Origin: Melieria omissa
Taxonomy: Eukaryota > Arthropoda > Insecta > Diptera > Ulidiidae
Direction of reading: 5' to 3'
Assembly (NCBI GenBank): GCA_963971225.1
Contig: OZ020270.1
Span: 28,829,123 to 28,893,122, forward strand
Length of the DNA: 64,000 nucleotides
Part shown: positions 41,574 to 53,197 of the stretch, piece after piece
Position numbering within the stretch: the first letter of the stretch is position 1
Layout of the letters: every line of letters starts with the position of its first letter
The notes under the pieces: generated by a model
The model's input: only the letters and a program-made list of their open reading frames with translations
The model's database searches: none
What the model was told of the DNA's origin: nothing
Made by a program: the position numbers and the translations under genes

Positions 41574-44500
41574 ATCTCAGCTCTTCCATACTGAGGTGAA
41601 AAAAGACTTCGCGTGCAAACTCTGCAACGCAAACCACCCTATACGAACTTGTCAGAGTTTCAAGAAGCTCAGCCCCCAGAGCCGACTGAAATACGTCAAA
41701 GAGCACAGCTTATGTGAAAACTGTCTTGCCACGACTCACACCATAAAGGATTGCACAAGCAGTTTTACATGTGTTTACTGCCAAAGGAAGCATCATTCCC
41801 TGCTTCATTTCCCCAACAACAAATCCCAAGCCCCGCAGCCTCTCAGGTCTCAGACGACCACTTCTCAGGTCGCAACAGCTCATCCACAACCGAACAATAA
41901 CTCCTTAACTCATTCCCCCACTTCAGATGCGCAACCCGGCCCATCTTCAAGGCTAAGTACGCCTCAAGTACAAGCCCTCCATTCCAATAATGGCACCCAA
42001 TCCCTTCTGCCTACGGCACTGATGTCTATTGCCCACTTAGGAGAATTGTTCAAGGTTAGAGCGTTGATCGACCAAGGCTCGTAATGCACCTTCATTTCCT
42101 CGAAGGTGCAAAAACGCCTTAAATTGCCTATTGAAAGATCACACTTCGAAATTTCAGGCATGGGCGGTAAAATTGTGCAAAATTCGAATCACATTTGCTT
42201 TTTGACGTTGGCAGTTCCAAACTCCAGCACGACCCTCAATGTGCAAGCAATAGTACTCCCCCAATTGACAAAATTGCTACCCCCATTCACAATTAGCCAT
42301 CCCAATTGGCAAGAATTTGCCACGCTAAATCTCGCTGACTCAAGTCCCTTCGAGTCAGCGCAGATAGCCTTAGTTATAGGCAGTGATCTGATTCCCAAGA
42401 TCTTACTCGAAGGTATCCGACGAAATGACAGTTTATTAGCCCAAAACACCATTTTCGGTTGGATACTCAGCGGGCCAGTACCCCATACGGTGTCATCTTA
42501 TTCGACATACGTAGCAGAAGTCTCCAATGAGGAACTAAGTTCACAACTCAGGCAATTCTGGGAGCAGGAAGAAGTCAAACTCCCGACACCTGTCTCCTCG
42601 GATGACACTTATTGCGAAGAGTTATACCAGAAGACCACAACCCGTGGATCGGATGGTAGATATACTGTCAAACTCCCCTTTAAGGCAGACTTTCCATACT
42701 CGATAGCGTATGGCAATTCCCGCCCCCAATTCCCCAACGCCCTCCAGCAATACGTTAGCATGGAGCGAAATCTCTCCCGAAAGGGAAACCTCAAGACCAT
42801 CTACGATGACGTCTTAGAGGAATATCTCACCCTTGACCATATGGAACTCACAAATCCCCGTGAGATAATCCAGAATGGCAAATACTTCTCCTACTATCTG
42901 CCTCATGCAGTCATCCGCTCCGAAAAGAAGACTACCAAAGTCCGAGTGGTTTTCAATGCCTCAAAGTCCTCAAGTTCTGCTCAGTCACTCAATGACGTTC
43001 TGCATACTGGCCCCACTCTTCAAAATTACCTCACAGCTCTCATTCTCCGATGGCGCCTTTACCGCTTTGTCTTCAATGGCGATGTCCAGAAGATGTATAG
43101 GCAAATTCGGGTCCATAATGATCACCAGGAATTCCAGCGAATACTCTTTCGCAAATCCCCGGGATCTCCTATTCAAGACTTCAGATTGAAAACGGTGACA
43201 TTTGGGGTTAACTGTGCGCCATATTTGGCCATCAGAACGCTCCATCAATCGGCCCACGACTCTCAGCCATCCAGCCCGTTAGCGGCAAAAATACTTCTCG
43301 AGGAAACGTATGTCGACGACATTCTTTCCGGAGTTCATGATCTTCCCACCGCTAAGGAAGCCCTATCTCAAGTGATAGCCACCCTCAACTCCGGGGGATT
43401 CCCTCTTAAAAAGATAACGGCTAATCACGCAAAACTCTTAGAGGAAATTCCCGAAGACGACCTTTTCGACTCGGAATTCCTCAAGTTCGATTCAACGAGT
43501 TCCACTAAGACTCTTGGCATCCGTTGGAAGGCCCTATCGGACTCATTTTCATACTCTATCTCTCCCACTACTCCTGCAAACTCATTCACGAAACGGCAAA
43601 TTCTTTCGTCTGTTGCCAAACTTTTCGATCCCGCAGGATGGCTTTTGCCTATAATGATTCTTGCCAAAAAGCTTCTGCTAGAGCTTTGGCTTGAAGGTAC
43701 TGAGTGGGACGAGTGCATAAAGCCAGGATCACTTATTAAATGGCAGCAATTCATTGAGAATTTGCCGGCCATAGAACTTATCGAAATTCCCCGGTGGGTT
43801 CACTATGCCCCCAATCGAAATGTTCGGATCCATGGATTTTGCGATGCCTCCGAAAAGGCATACTGTGCAGCTCTATACATACGTATAAGCACGAATGGTG
43901 ACAACCTCTCGTCACATCTCCTCGTTGCAAAAACAAGAGTTGCACCTCTCCAAACAATAAGCTTACCTCGCTTAGAGCTTTGCGGAGCAGTTTTACTCTC
44001 CCAGCTCATCAAATCCCTCCGCTCTCACCTCGGGTTCGACAAATCGGAAATCCATTTATGGACCGATTCTGAAATTGTACTTGCTTGGTTGGAAAAACCA
44101 CCTTGCACGTGGAAGACTTATGTTGCCAACCGCACGACCGAAATACGTCAAAATGTGCACAACGCTCCCTGGCGACATGTCCCAAGCGCTGAAAATCCCG
44201 CGGACTTAGGAACGCGCGGATGCAAGCCGCAAGATCTCAAAGATCACTCTCTATGGTGGAATGGCCCCAAATGGTTGCAGCAAGCTTCCGATGCTTGGTC
44301 CAAAGGTCACTCTCGCAAAGTTCCAGTCCTGGAACAACGAGCGGTTGACTGCCACCACCTTCTCGAAGAGCAGACCATGTTCCGATTTGTTAATAACGGC
44401 ATCTCCTCCCGTCGCCAACACAATCCCATATACGCAACACTGTTGTCCCAAGCAGAGTTGGCATTTGTTAAGAATCGCCTTATAACTCTCGCGCAAAGTT

Positions 44501-44937
44501 CCCATTATCCCCAGGAACGACAAGCGCTCTCTCATTCTCTTCCCATATCCAAGAAAAGTTCTCTCTTGGTGGTCAATCCCTTCCTAGATAAACAGAAGGT
44601 GATGCGAGTTAATGGCAGACTCGCCAATGTGGCATTGTCGTATAATGAACGACACCCCATCATTCTCCCTCCAGAGTCTCGCTACTGCAGTTTGCTTCTT
44701 CGCCAACCAACGACTCATGCTCCGTATGGTTCGGCAGGAATATTACATTCCGCGCCTAAAGCCGCAAATAAAAAAGAGAATTTTTCAATGCAAAACGTGT
44801 GTCATCCACAAACAAAAGCTGCGAACACAGATCATGGCAGCGCTCCCCCCCGAACGATGCACACTTACAATCCCATTCGCCACAACCGGAGTCGACTTTG
44901 CTGGTCCATTCCAGATCAAAGCTTCCATGCTCTGTAG
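41550..44937 (+). pseudogene. pol: BEL1 nucleocapsid, protease, RT and RNase H (one in-frame stop)
   Basis: Three Cys/His knuckles (CKLCNANHPIRTC, CENCLATTHTIKDC, CVYCQRKHHSLLH) lie at 41610-41810. An aspartic protease with an ALIDQGS active site is interrupted by TAA at 42082-42084, after which the same frame resumes. RT shows FNASKSSSS and YVDD (43309-43320). RNase H shows [20 protein letters not shown] and LWTDSE. The frame fails at about 44710, at the start of the integrase region, and ends at 44937 in nonsense. Confidence 0.82.
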
Positions 44938-45735
44938 CTCAACCTACCTCAAAGGTTATGTTGCAGTGTTCGTGTGCTTCTCCACGAAGGCCGTTCACTT
45001 GGAACTCTGCTCGGATCTTACGACCGAAGCGTTCCGCGCAGCATTCGCCCGATTTACTGGTCGACAAGGGCTACCTCTCAAAATCATGACCGACAACGGC
45101 AAAACGTTCGTCGGTGCTCAACATGCCATGGCCAGAGACTTTTGCCAAATTCTCGAGAGAAATCGCCCAAGATATTCTCGACAATTTGTCGCAATTTATC
45201 CCCCCACATGCTCCTCACATGGGAGGACTATGGGAGTCGGCGGTCAAAAGCTTCAAGACCCACCTCAAAAAGGTAGCCGGCTCTCATAGATTCACATACG
45301 AAGAGTTTACGACTCTTCTTACTAGAATTGAAGGGACGCTCAATTCACGTCCGCTCTCTCCTCAATCGCAGGACCCTAGCGATTTAGTGTCTCTGACCCC
45401 TGGCCACTTTCTCCGAGGCGCTCCTATCGCCGCACCCCCCGAACCCGAGTGCTCTGAGCTATCCCTAATAAACCGATGGGAAAAACTCAAAGTCCTCCAT
45501 CATCAATTTGCCCGACGATGGAAGGATGAATACCTCAAGGATCTCCACAAACGATATAAGTGGAAGCATCCGCAAAGAGAGGTGGGAGAAGATGAAATGG
45601 TCGTCATTAAAGACGATCTGCTTCCTCCCAATGAATGGCGGCTCGGCCGCATTCATAAGATACATCGCGGTCCCGACAATCATGTCCGTGTCGTGGATAT
45701 CCGCACTGACTCTGGCATCTTGACAAGACCAGTAG
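44690..45735 (+). pseudogene. pol: BEL1 integrase, frameshifted and 3'-truncated
   Basis: The Cys pair of the integrase finger (FQCKTC) near 44785 and the core motifs VDFAGPF and MTDNGKTF are in one frame. The third catalytic residue (GGLWESAVKSFK) is in the next frame after a break near 45150-45230. The C-terminal tail (RRWKDEY to ILTRPVA) follows. The final Ser-Lys-stop is supplied by the P2 terminal repeat, so the natural end is lost. Confidence 0.82.
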
Positions 45736-46129
45736 CACTAAGCAAATAAACACATAGAGGTGTCAACTGGCACAAATTTGCGTACCAGCGCAGTAGGTCC
45801 CATACGCACTTCGGCTATTCGAACATATTCGCGATGACTTCGGCAAACTTCTCAATTCGAAGTCAGCTTTCATAATTTGCTTTATGTTGATGTGGTCAGT
45901 CGCACATCAACTGTGCGCTGTGATGATGTTGCTGTTATGCGCCTTGCTTTCAGCGCAGCAGGTCCCATACGCACTTCGGCTAGCCGAAAATATTCGCAAA
46001 ATTGTGTGCGTTGCCTTCACACGCAATGAAATAATCAACCACCAAAAAAAGCCAACAACACAATTTCACTTGTTCGCGCTTATTTTTGTGTGTATACCTT
46101 TTTTTCGTTGACGATCGCTTTCGCTTCAA

Positions 46130-47052
46130 CAAATTTGCTGATGATGAAACTTCGACTGATGGACATATTTCTTGGTCGATTATTTGCAGGTTATATGAAT
46201 TGGATAAAAACAATTCAACCCGCCTTTGTCCCAAATTGACAACAAAGCATATTCATCCTAATTCATTTGAAAAAATGAAGGTTAAATACGCAACTCATAT
46301 TTAGCAATACTGTATCCGCAGCCATAAAATCTTTCGTTGAAAATGGCTGTTATAATGATTGCAAAGAAAAAGCTTCGTCCACAGCTATATTTATTGAAAA
46401 AACAAACAGACTTTTTGATTGTTTGAATAGCCATGTTCTTTTTGATAAAAAACCTTTCCGATCAGCTCTTCGTGAGAATAACAATATCCAAAATTATTTG
46501 AAGGAAATGAAAAACTATGTCAAAAGTTGTCAGTATTCTAAAACTGTATACTGTTGAAAAGGTATAGTTTTATCAATTACTTCCGTTTTGTCTCTTTCAC
46601 AAGATATCTGGGCGGAAAAATCCAATTTTCTTTTATTATCAAGACTTAATCAAGAAAATCTTGATTATTGAAAATCTTTTTTATTTGGTAAGAAAAAGCG
46701 GAGTTACAAACAATAATCCTTCACTTTTTGAGTTTGACCATATTCTTGCGTTAATGATCTCAATGAAAATAATAGCATTTAAGGCAGGAACCTTCAATTG
46801 TGAACCAACTGACGAAGGTTCATTTATAATAATTGACAATAATACCAGTTTGCTTGAACATATGAGTGATGGTTCCCTTCGTTATTCCTCTGGTTTCATA
46901 TTGATGCAAACTATTGAAAAATTTGACTGTCATAACTGCAAAAAGTTAATAAAAGATGAGCTTTGTAATTTACAAAGAAACGAAATGTTTATATTTTTCA
47001 AAAATTTCAACTATTTTAACAGTAGTTTAAAACTAAAAGCTCCAATCGACTA
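46130..47052 (+). pseudogene. P2 transposase remnant
   Basis: Corresponds to the C-terminal 40 percent of the P1 transposase, from the STRLCPKL segment through ENLFYLVRKSGVTNNN to the end. It has several stops (for example near 46303 and 46556), a small frame disruption near 46655, and an in-frame loss of about 43 codons before the EHMSDGS segment compared with P1. It cannot encode an active enzyme. Confidence 0.82.
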
Positions 47053-47236
47053 ATTTTTTTTGTTTCAAAAATCGTTTACAACACATTTCATACGTTTTTT
47101 AAGGAAAACCCTCATTCCTCCAATATAAAAAAGCTTTTGTACAATCTGTGTGTTGCAAACGTAACAAAGTAGATGAATACAAAATGGGATTTTCAGAACC
47201 GTCTACTTGTTGGGAACATGAGCAATTTATATTAGA

Positions 47237-48097
47237 CTAGCTGACCCGGCGAACTTCGTCCCGCACGTAGGAAAATATTAATGTATGCTTATTAAAAGAA
47301 ATGGCGAATAGGCGTTTGCTTCTTGCGTTCACAAAGTTACTTTTGAACCGCTATTTCGTAGATTACGCTTGTATACCAACATATTCAGTGCTGTTGTCCT
47401 CAGCCCATGCTACTCCATGTAAAAATTTGGGCGTTCACTATATTGAAGTGTTCACTACATAGGGTGTTCACTATACCCAGACACGTTTATATATAGATTT
47501 AAGTTATATAGGTGATGCCACGCCCCCTTGTTCAATACCCGCACCATCCCCTCTGTCGAAAGATTTGAATAAATGGTAGGTTCGTGCTTAATTTCATTGC
47601 TGTGCGACTTATAGTTCAGCGAAATATTTGGGTCACAAAAAATGTGCCTCGCCCCTTGTCCAACGCCCATCAAATCTTACCAGTAGAATGACTCATCTAT
47701 GGGTCGACGCTATACCAAATTTCAATGCTGTGCGCCTTACAATTTCAAAGATATTCCATTATTAAGATTTAGCTTGTATGAGTGGTGCCACGCCCCCTCG
47801 TCCAATACCCGCCCCATTCCCTCTGTCGCAGGACATGACTAAATAGTAAGTTCGTAGTGAATTTAATTGATGTGTGACTTATGGTTCCAAAGTTATTATC
47901 TGAAAATATGCAAAATTCATGGTCAAAGATGGCATGGATTTTCCGAGTTTCCCAATAGATTTTCTGGAATTTTCTTTTGGCACGAACCTGAACTGACTTA
48001 ATACGAATCGAACAAAACAAACCCCATGAAAATTGGCCGTTCCGTTTGAGCGTGATGCGGTCACACACATACTGCCACTCTCTTTTATATATATAGA
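47237..48097. mobile_element. Unclassified interspersed repeat (CTAGCTGACCCGGCG start)
   Basis: 861 bp inserted in P2; the P1 counterpart near 28205-28220 is uninterrupted. It starts CTAGCTGACCCGGCGAAC and ends in a TATATATAGA tract, with AGA possibly duplicated. Two internal blocks of about 115 bp, each with GCCACGCCCCC followed by CCCTCTGTCG, repeat at about 47512 and 47779. A related copy in reverse orientation lies at the right end of the window. Confidence 0.7.
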
Positions 48098-48810
48098 TTA
48101 CTTTTAATAATTTTGCTTAGAAAAAATTGCACTTGGTTAAGAGAGCAAATTGCAAGTAAAACGAAAAATAAGAATAAAATAAAAATACTAAAGAACACAT
48201 AAAATTACTAAATAATATAAATTTTAAGGAAATGATAATAATAAATAGTAATATGTTGCTGTTAATATATGAATTTGAAAAATGTATCGGTATGAATTTT
48301 ATTAGGCCAGAAGGCAACGTAGCCTACATGAATGCCAACATTGCACAGCAGAAATTCATGGTTTTGGTTTTTTATCAATAGGAACGCACACTCTACTGTA
48401 CGCGTTTGCGAATTCACATGGTTCATTTTTCATAGCAGAACCGAAAGCCATGGAAATTCAATTTGATTTTTATCTTGTGCAGTTGCTCGTATTGTTTTCA
48501 TTCACCTCAGCGCATACACAAGCAACACGCACATTTATTTTCACACGGACACACACCCTTGCATATTCGAATTTGCAAACGATACTCCGCGGCGCGCCGT
48601 TTCGTGCTCATCAGCACAGCACAGCTTACAATTGATGTTCCTTGTCGAACATCCCACAAAGAATGAAGATAAACTTCGAAAATTGAAGTTTGGCGAAGCC
48701 AGCGACAAAACTTCGTATAGCCGAAGTATGTGTGGGACCTACTGTGCTAGATTTGCGTGACCGAAAAATTTTGTACCGCGTGGTACCTCTATGTGTTTAT
48801 TTGCTTAGTG

Positions 48811-49984
48811 GTATTACATATTTAAAAATTCCTCCGCAGAAGCATCGCATCGCCAAATTCTTGCAAAGAACTGCTTACAAATCGCACTCACACTGTATAG
48901 CCGCGGCTATTGTGGTTTATATTTTCAAACAGAATGGTAAAACATAACCTCCTTAATAAGAATTTAAAAGCCGTTTATAAAAAAAACGTTCGCTGTCAAA
49001 AAAAAATCTTTAAAAAAAATTGTACGATATATCATACAAATTTCCGGAAAGGGTTGATGAAAAATACTGTACAAATAATTAATATAATATAATTTAATTA
49101 ATTTATTAAGTTATTTCTAAAACCAGTTTGCTGCGATGTGATGAATGAACGGTGCATTGCTAATGATTGTAAGAGCTGTGTGCGCGATATTAAACGCGAT
49201 CTAATTTCAATAGAGTTCCTCAGGAAAATTAAATAAACCACACTAAGAACTTTTAACTTTGATTTTTCCTTATTTCGATTGCTGTAACTTGAATTTAACT
49301 TGTTATGTGTTCTTTTTATTAAAAGTTGAAGTGTTATAATGAATACGATTACTGTATTTAGTAAGGGGAATACCCTTGGAAAAATTTGTCGCGTCCGTGA
49401 TGTCGCGTCCGTATTCATGATATACCTAATTCAAAAAAGGTAAGACAAAATTCTCATATTTCATAAGTCTACGAAGAAAAGTTATCCTTTGACCTTCATT
49501 TGCATGTATATATATAAAAAAAAAGTTCCCAAAAATCGCTAAATTTTGTATATTTCTATAAGAGCTTCAAAAAAACTTCTTTTTTTTGTCGCGTCCGTTT
49601 CATTGCATAATTGCTTTTTATTTTGTACTAATTTGTACTAAATCTTTCAAATATATTTCTAAAATGTAGCACCATTTCAGCGCGTTAGAACACTAAAAAA
49701 ACATATCGACTTTTTGTGTTTCTTTCTTGTTTTTGGTGTAATTGAAAGCGTGCGAATGTCGCGTCCGTGCCACTGGGAGATGCCCATATGTATATGCACT
49801 CGAAGCAACATGGCGCCACCGCTGGTACTTATACATATTGCGAGTGAAAAATAAAACTTACTTTTAAAGTACTTGTCCATGGGTTTTCTTTTTCCTCATC
49901 CACAACCACCCTCAACGAACACCGCCGTAAGCTGCTACTAGTAAATTCTGCAGAAAGAAATATGTTTTAGGCAAAAAAAAATAT
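48811..49984. other. A/T-rich intergenic stretch with four GTCGCGTCCGT words
   Basis: No gene recognised. The G/C-rich 11-mer GTCGCGTCCGT occurs at 49389, 49403, 49588 and 49758, standing out against the A/T background. It may belong to an unrecognised repeat. Confidence 0.5.
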
Positions 49985-50285
49985 TGTTACGAAAATTCAG
50001 CTTCGTTTCGGATTGTGCTTGAAAATAAAACAACTTCAATTACTCAGCGCAAAACGCAGTTAGAAACCAACAATCACTTTATTTACAGATTTACATTTTG
50101 CTTGTATCCACACTTGTTACCACTTTGCTTATTTAACTAAGACTCGACCCCTTGCGCTGCACACTGCTGCTTTTATACTAGTTTTCTTATCGCGCCGAAA
50201 TTTCTTGCACATTCCAGTTGTACTTTCTATCTCGATTGTTCTAGCACAGCTCATCACCTTTCGCGAACCATCCTCGCCATATCGG
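49985..50285 (-). repeat. LTR fragment of a TGTAACG...CGTAACA gypsy family
   Basis: Begins TGTTACGAA on the plus strand and aligns with the better-preserved LTR at 50977 (shared AAAATAAAAC, CACTTTATT and CTTTTATACT blocks). On the minus strand the last block reads AGTATAAAAG, a TATA box, giving the orientation. The far end is not recognisable. Confidence 0.6.
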
Positions 50286-50432
50286 AATTATAGCAAGTTT
50301 GCCGTACTCTAAAGTGCATGCCTAAAAGTATGCTTGGAAAAACATTCATGCACAGCACAGAGTGCCTCATCGTTTCAATAATAATTTTACTCACATGCTT
50401 TTCGTTCAGCTACGCAAAGAAGAATAAAAAGC

Positions 50433-50505
50433 ATCGATAGGGGTAGCCAAACATCGATGTTTTCAGAATATACGAAAACATCAATGTATCGATAGTACCA
50501 TCGAT
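50433..50505. promoter_or_regulatory. Cluster of four ATCGAT palindromes
   Basis: ATCGAT at 50433, 50453, 50488 and 50500, two followed by AG. DREF (TATCGATA) and BEAF-32 (CGATA) sites in flies have this core and mark housekeeping promoters and insulators. No gene start is visible nearby, so function is uncertain. Confidence 0.45.
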
Positions 50506-50976
50506 GTTTTTTCCAGCTCTAGCGTACGTACGCACTGCGCTGCACGCAGAATAAACCACAAGGCAAAAATAATTGAATCGAAAATCGAATTCAATGTTTC
50601 ATTTCCTAGCCGGCAACAATAACAACAACCATAGCTTATTGCTCGTCTCGCCATATATGTAAGAAGCAAGTGGCACTTCGTTTATTTGCCGACAACAACA
50701 GCAACCACAGCCGACGCTATTTTCCCTTCAATGCTTCGCGGAGCCGCAGGCGATCATTACTTTCTTCTTATCTCTGTGCTGTTTGTTCTGTGAAATAACA
50801 GAAACGAAAGCTGTCTGTTAATAGCAGAGGACGTAATGCTCAATTAACAGAGGTCGTAATAATACGACCCCTTAACATTTTTGAATTTGTATGAGATGCG
50901 CGTTCTATATTACTGTTTATTCTGTGTGTTTATTTGCCCAAAATATGACGAAATAAATTTATGTATCCGAACATAT
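50506..50976. other. Unique-looking spacer, no gene recognised
   Basis: About 470 bp with CAACAA-rich and TAACAGAGG(A/T)CGTAAT repeats (near 50823-50865). No supported ORF. It ends with ATAT, the left duplication of the next solo LTR. Confidence 0.4.
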
Positions 50977-51403
50977 TGTTACGAATACTAAGTCTAGTGG
51001 GCTGTTGCGTATCTCTGGATTGTGTAATTTGAAAATAAAACACAGTCAGTTTCTTAAACGCAGACAATAAAATAAACCAACAGTCACTTTATTATTCACA
51101 GTTTACAGTTTACTGTTCGTACACCTAAGTATTTGCTTAATCACTTCGTGTGGCAACTTCACTTGTCAAAACCAGACTGACTCGCTGCACCGCATCTGGC
51201 CACCTTTTATACTCTGTCCGGCCGTCGCGCAGATCGTTCTCGCACGTTGCCAGATTGGACTAGAAGTTTCCCTGATGACCGCGACCATCGTTGCCAGGTT
51301 GGACTAAAAGTTACTATCGCGGCCGTCGTTGCCAGATTGGGTTATGGCACGGCACGTAGCGGCAGGGTTGCTTTGCACCGCGACAGACTGGCTCATCGTT
51401 ACA
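50977..51403 (-). repeat. Solo LTR, 427 bp, gypsy type
   Basis: TGTAACGATGAGCC...CGTAACA on the minus strand, flanked by ATAT (50973-50976, 51404-51407). AGTATAAAAGG (plus-strand 51206-51216) is a TATA box and an AATAAA lies downstream. No internal region is attached, so it is a solo LTR formed by LTR recombination. Confidence 0.75.
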
Positions 51404-52057
51404 ATATTATACGATGCGTCCAACCTCTCGAATTTTTATGCGTGACGAATTATTTGTTCGTGCACGAATATGGGGAATACAATTTTGAAAAATATTTCAC
51501 GAATTTCATTTGTGTACATTCGTCCATATCGTACACGCACTACAAAAGTGACACAACTCAAATTTTTAATTTTCGGGTATTTTAATACTGTGCACAATGC
51601 ATAAATCTACCAATAAGCAAAAGCTCAGTATATTTGGTTGTTGTTAACTGTTGCAAAAGTACAGTTATGTTCTCTCTTCATGTCAGAAGTTTGATGCTAT
51701 TTGATCGCTGCAGCTCAATGCAAAAGAGTCCTTACCTAATTGTGACACTTTTGACGAAATAAATTTTTGTTGAAGTTAATTTTAAGCAAAGTTCTGACAA
51801 TTTTAGTATATATTTTCAAGTAAAAAGTTAATTCCGAATTTTCAAAATTTTTCTTTCGACTTTTTAACTGTAATTTATAATTATAAAACTCAGCAAAAGT
51901 GACATAACTTAAAATAATTCCCTAATTATTGAATTAAAATATCATCAAAACTGTCACAACTCAAAATTTTGGATTTTCTAGTGTAAAATAAAAAAAAAAT
52001 TCTTGTAACTTATCCTAAAGCGTAATCTGTAAGGATTTTCTACTGAACGGTCTATAC
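51404..52057. other. A/T-rich flank with repeated AAAGTGACACAACTCAAA motif
   Basis: No gene. The motif at 51545-51562 recurs in degenerate form near 51895 and 51950, and in inverted form at 61206-61225, beyond the nested hAT and BEL2. This suggests an older inverted-repeat element split by them. It ends with GTCTATAC (52050-52057), the hAT target duplication. Confidence 0.45.
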
Positions 52058-52339
52058 CAGGGACCGGAAATAACAGTTATTTATGAAAACTATATTTAAA
52101 AAATTTACTATGAGGCAAGAGTCATACAAATAAATGAAATATACCGATACATTTCTTTTCGCATGAAGAATCAAACTTGACAATAAACTTTTTTTTTGTA
52201 ATTTCATGGAAAAGTTTCAAAAATAAGTTATTTTTTAAAAATCCTTTAATAACATTTATTTTTGATTTTTTTGATACTAGTCCAAAAATAACAGTTTTAT
52301 TTAGATTTTTATTTTATTTGTCGTACGATAACAATTATT

Positions 52340-52840
52340 GGTGACTTTTGTTTTTTTAGTCATCAATAAAAATCATTCAGTGGCTTTTATTTATAAAAGT
52401 CATCAATGAAAATCATTCAAAGACTTTTATTTTTTAAGTCATCAATAAAAATCATTCGGTGACTTTTATTTATAAGAGTCATCAATAAAAATCGTTCAGT
52501 GACTTTTATTTTTTAAGTCATCAATAAAAATCAATAAGTGACTTGTATTTATAAAAGTCAGCAATAAAAATCATTCAGTGACTTTTATTTATAAAAGTCA
52601 TCAAAAAAATCATTCAATGACTTTTATTTTTTAAGTCATCAATAAAAATCATTCGGTGACTTTTATTTATAAAAGTGATCAATAAAAATCATTTAGTGAC
52701 TTTTATTTTTTCGCAGTGTAAAAGTCATTTTCATTACTACTAGTCACCGAATGATTTTTATTGATGACTTTTATAAATAAAAGTCAAGGAATGATTTTTA
52801 TTGATGACTAAAAAAATAAAAGTCATCAATAATTGTTATT
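52340..52840. repeat. Palindromic 40-bp minisatellite
   Basis: About nine units of a GTGACTTTTATTTATAAAAG / TCATCAATAAAAATCATTCA type, then two or three units in the opposite orientation from about 52735. Each unit is itself partly self-complementary, so the array can form large hairpins. Confidence 0.85.
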
Positions 52841-52924
52841 ATTCGACAAATAAAATAAAAATCGAAATAAAACTATTATTTGAGGACCAAAAAGAAAAAA
52901 GTCGAGAATAATTGGTACTATACG

Positions 52925-53197
52925 TGTTTCGTACAGGGACGATCTCCTGTGCGATTGACTTGTTCGCACAGGGACGATCGTCTCTGGCCGAAGTAGTCAG
53001 TCGTGCAGTGAGAGTGAAGCGGACGAGACGTCCATTTTTGGTGCGAGTTTTTAATCGGTGCAAGATGTGCGTGTGTATATAGTACGGAAAATAAATTGGG
53101 TTTTTTGAGCTGATGGCTTTTTCCCAACGAGTGCGCGTTTTAGTTAAACCGGGTTGCATTCCGTAGTTTCCACCGCCAATCGAAGTTGGTGGGAACA
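52925..53197 (+). repeat. 5' LTR of BEL2
   Basis: TGTTTCGTACAGGG...GGTGGGAACA. A CAGGGACGATCG-like block is repeated inside it. TGGTACGTGTCGAGCC just downstream (53200-53215) is a possible PBS for a tRNA I could not name. Confidence 0.88.

Larger units (their letters stand above)
40542..45735 (+). mobile_element. BEL/Pao retroelement BEL1, decayed, 3' end cut by P2
   Basis: Gag, zinc knuckles, protease, RT with YVDD, RNase H and integrase are all present in BEL/Pao order. A frameshift near 41560, a stop at 42082-42084 and frame changes near 44710 and 45150-45230 break it. The coding end runs into the terminal repeat of P2 at 45736 and no 3' LTR is visible. Confidence 0.85.
45736..48810 (+). 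mobile_element. P-like element P2, internally deleted, opposite to P1
   Basis: Has the same CACTAAGCAAATAAAC ends as P1 and almost identical terminal regions, but its 5' end is on the left. The satellite and the THAP half of the transposase are missing: sequence jumps from the 5' leader (about 46120) into mid transposase. It contains an 861-bp unclassified repeat near its 3' end. The flanks (ACCAGTAG left, GTATTACA right) show no target duplication. Confidence 0.82.
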
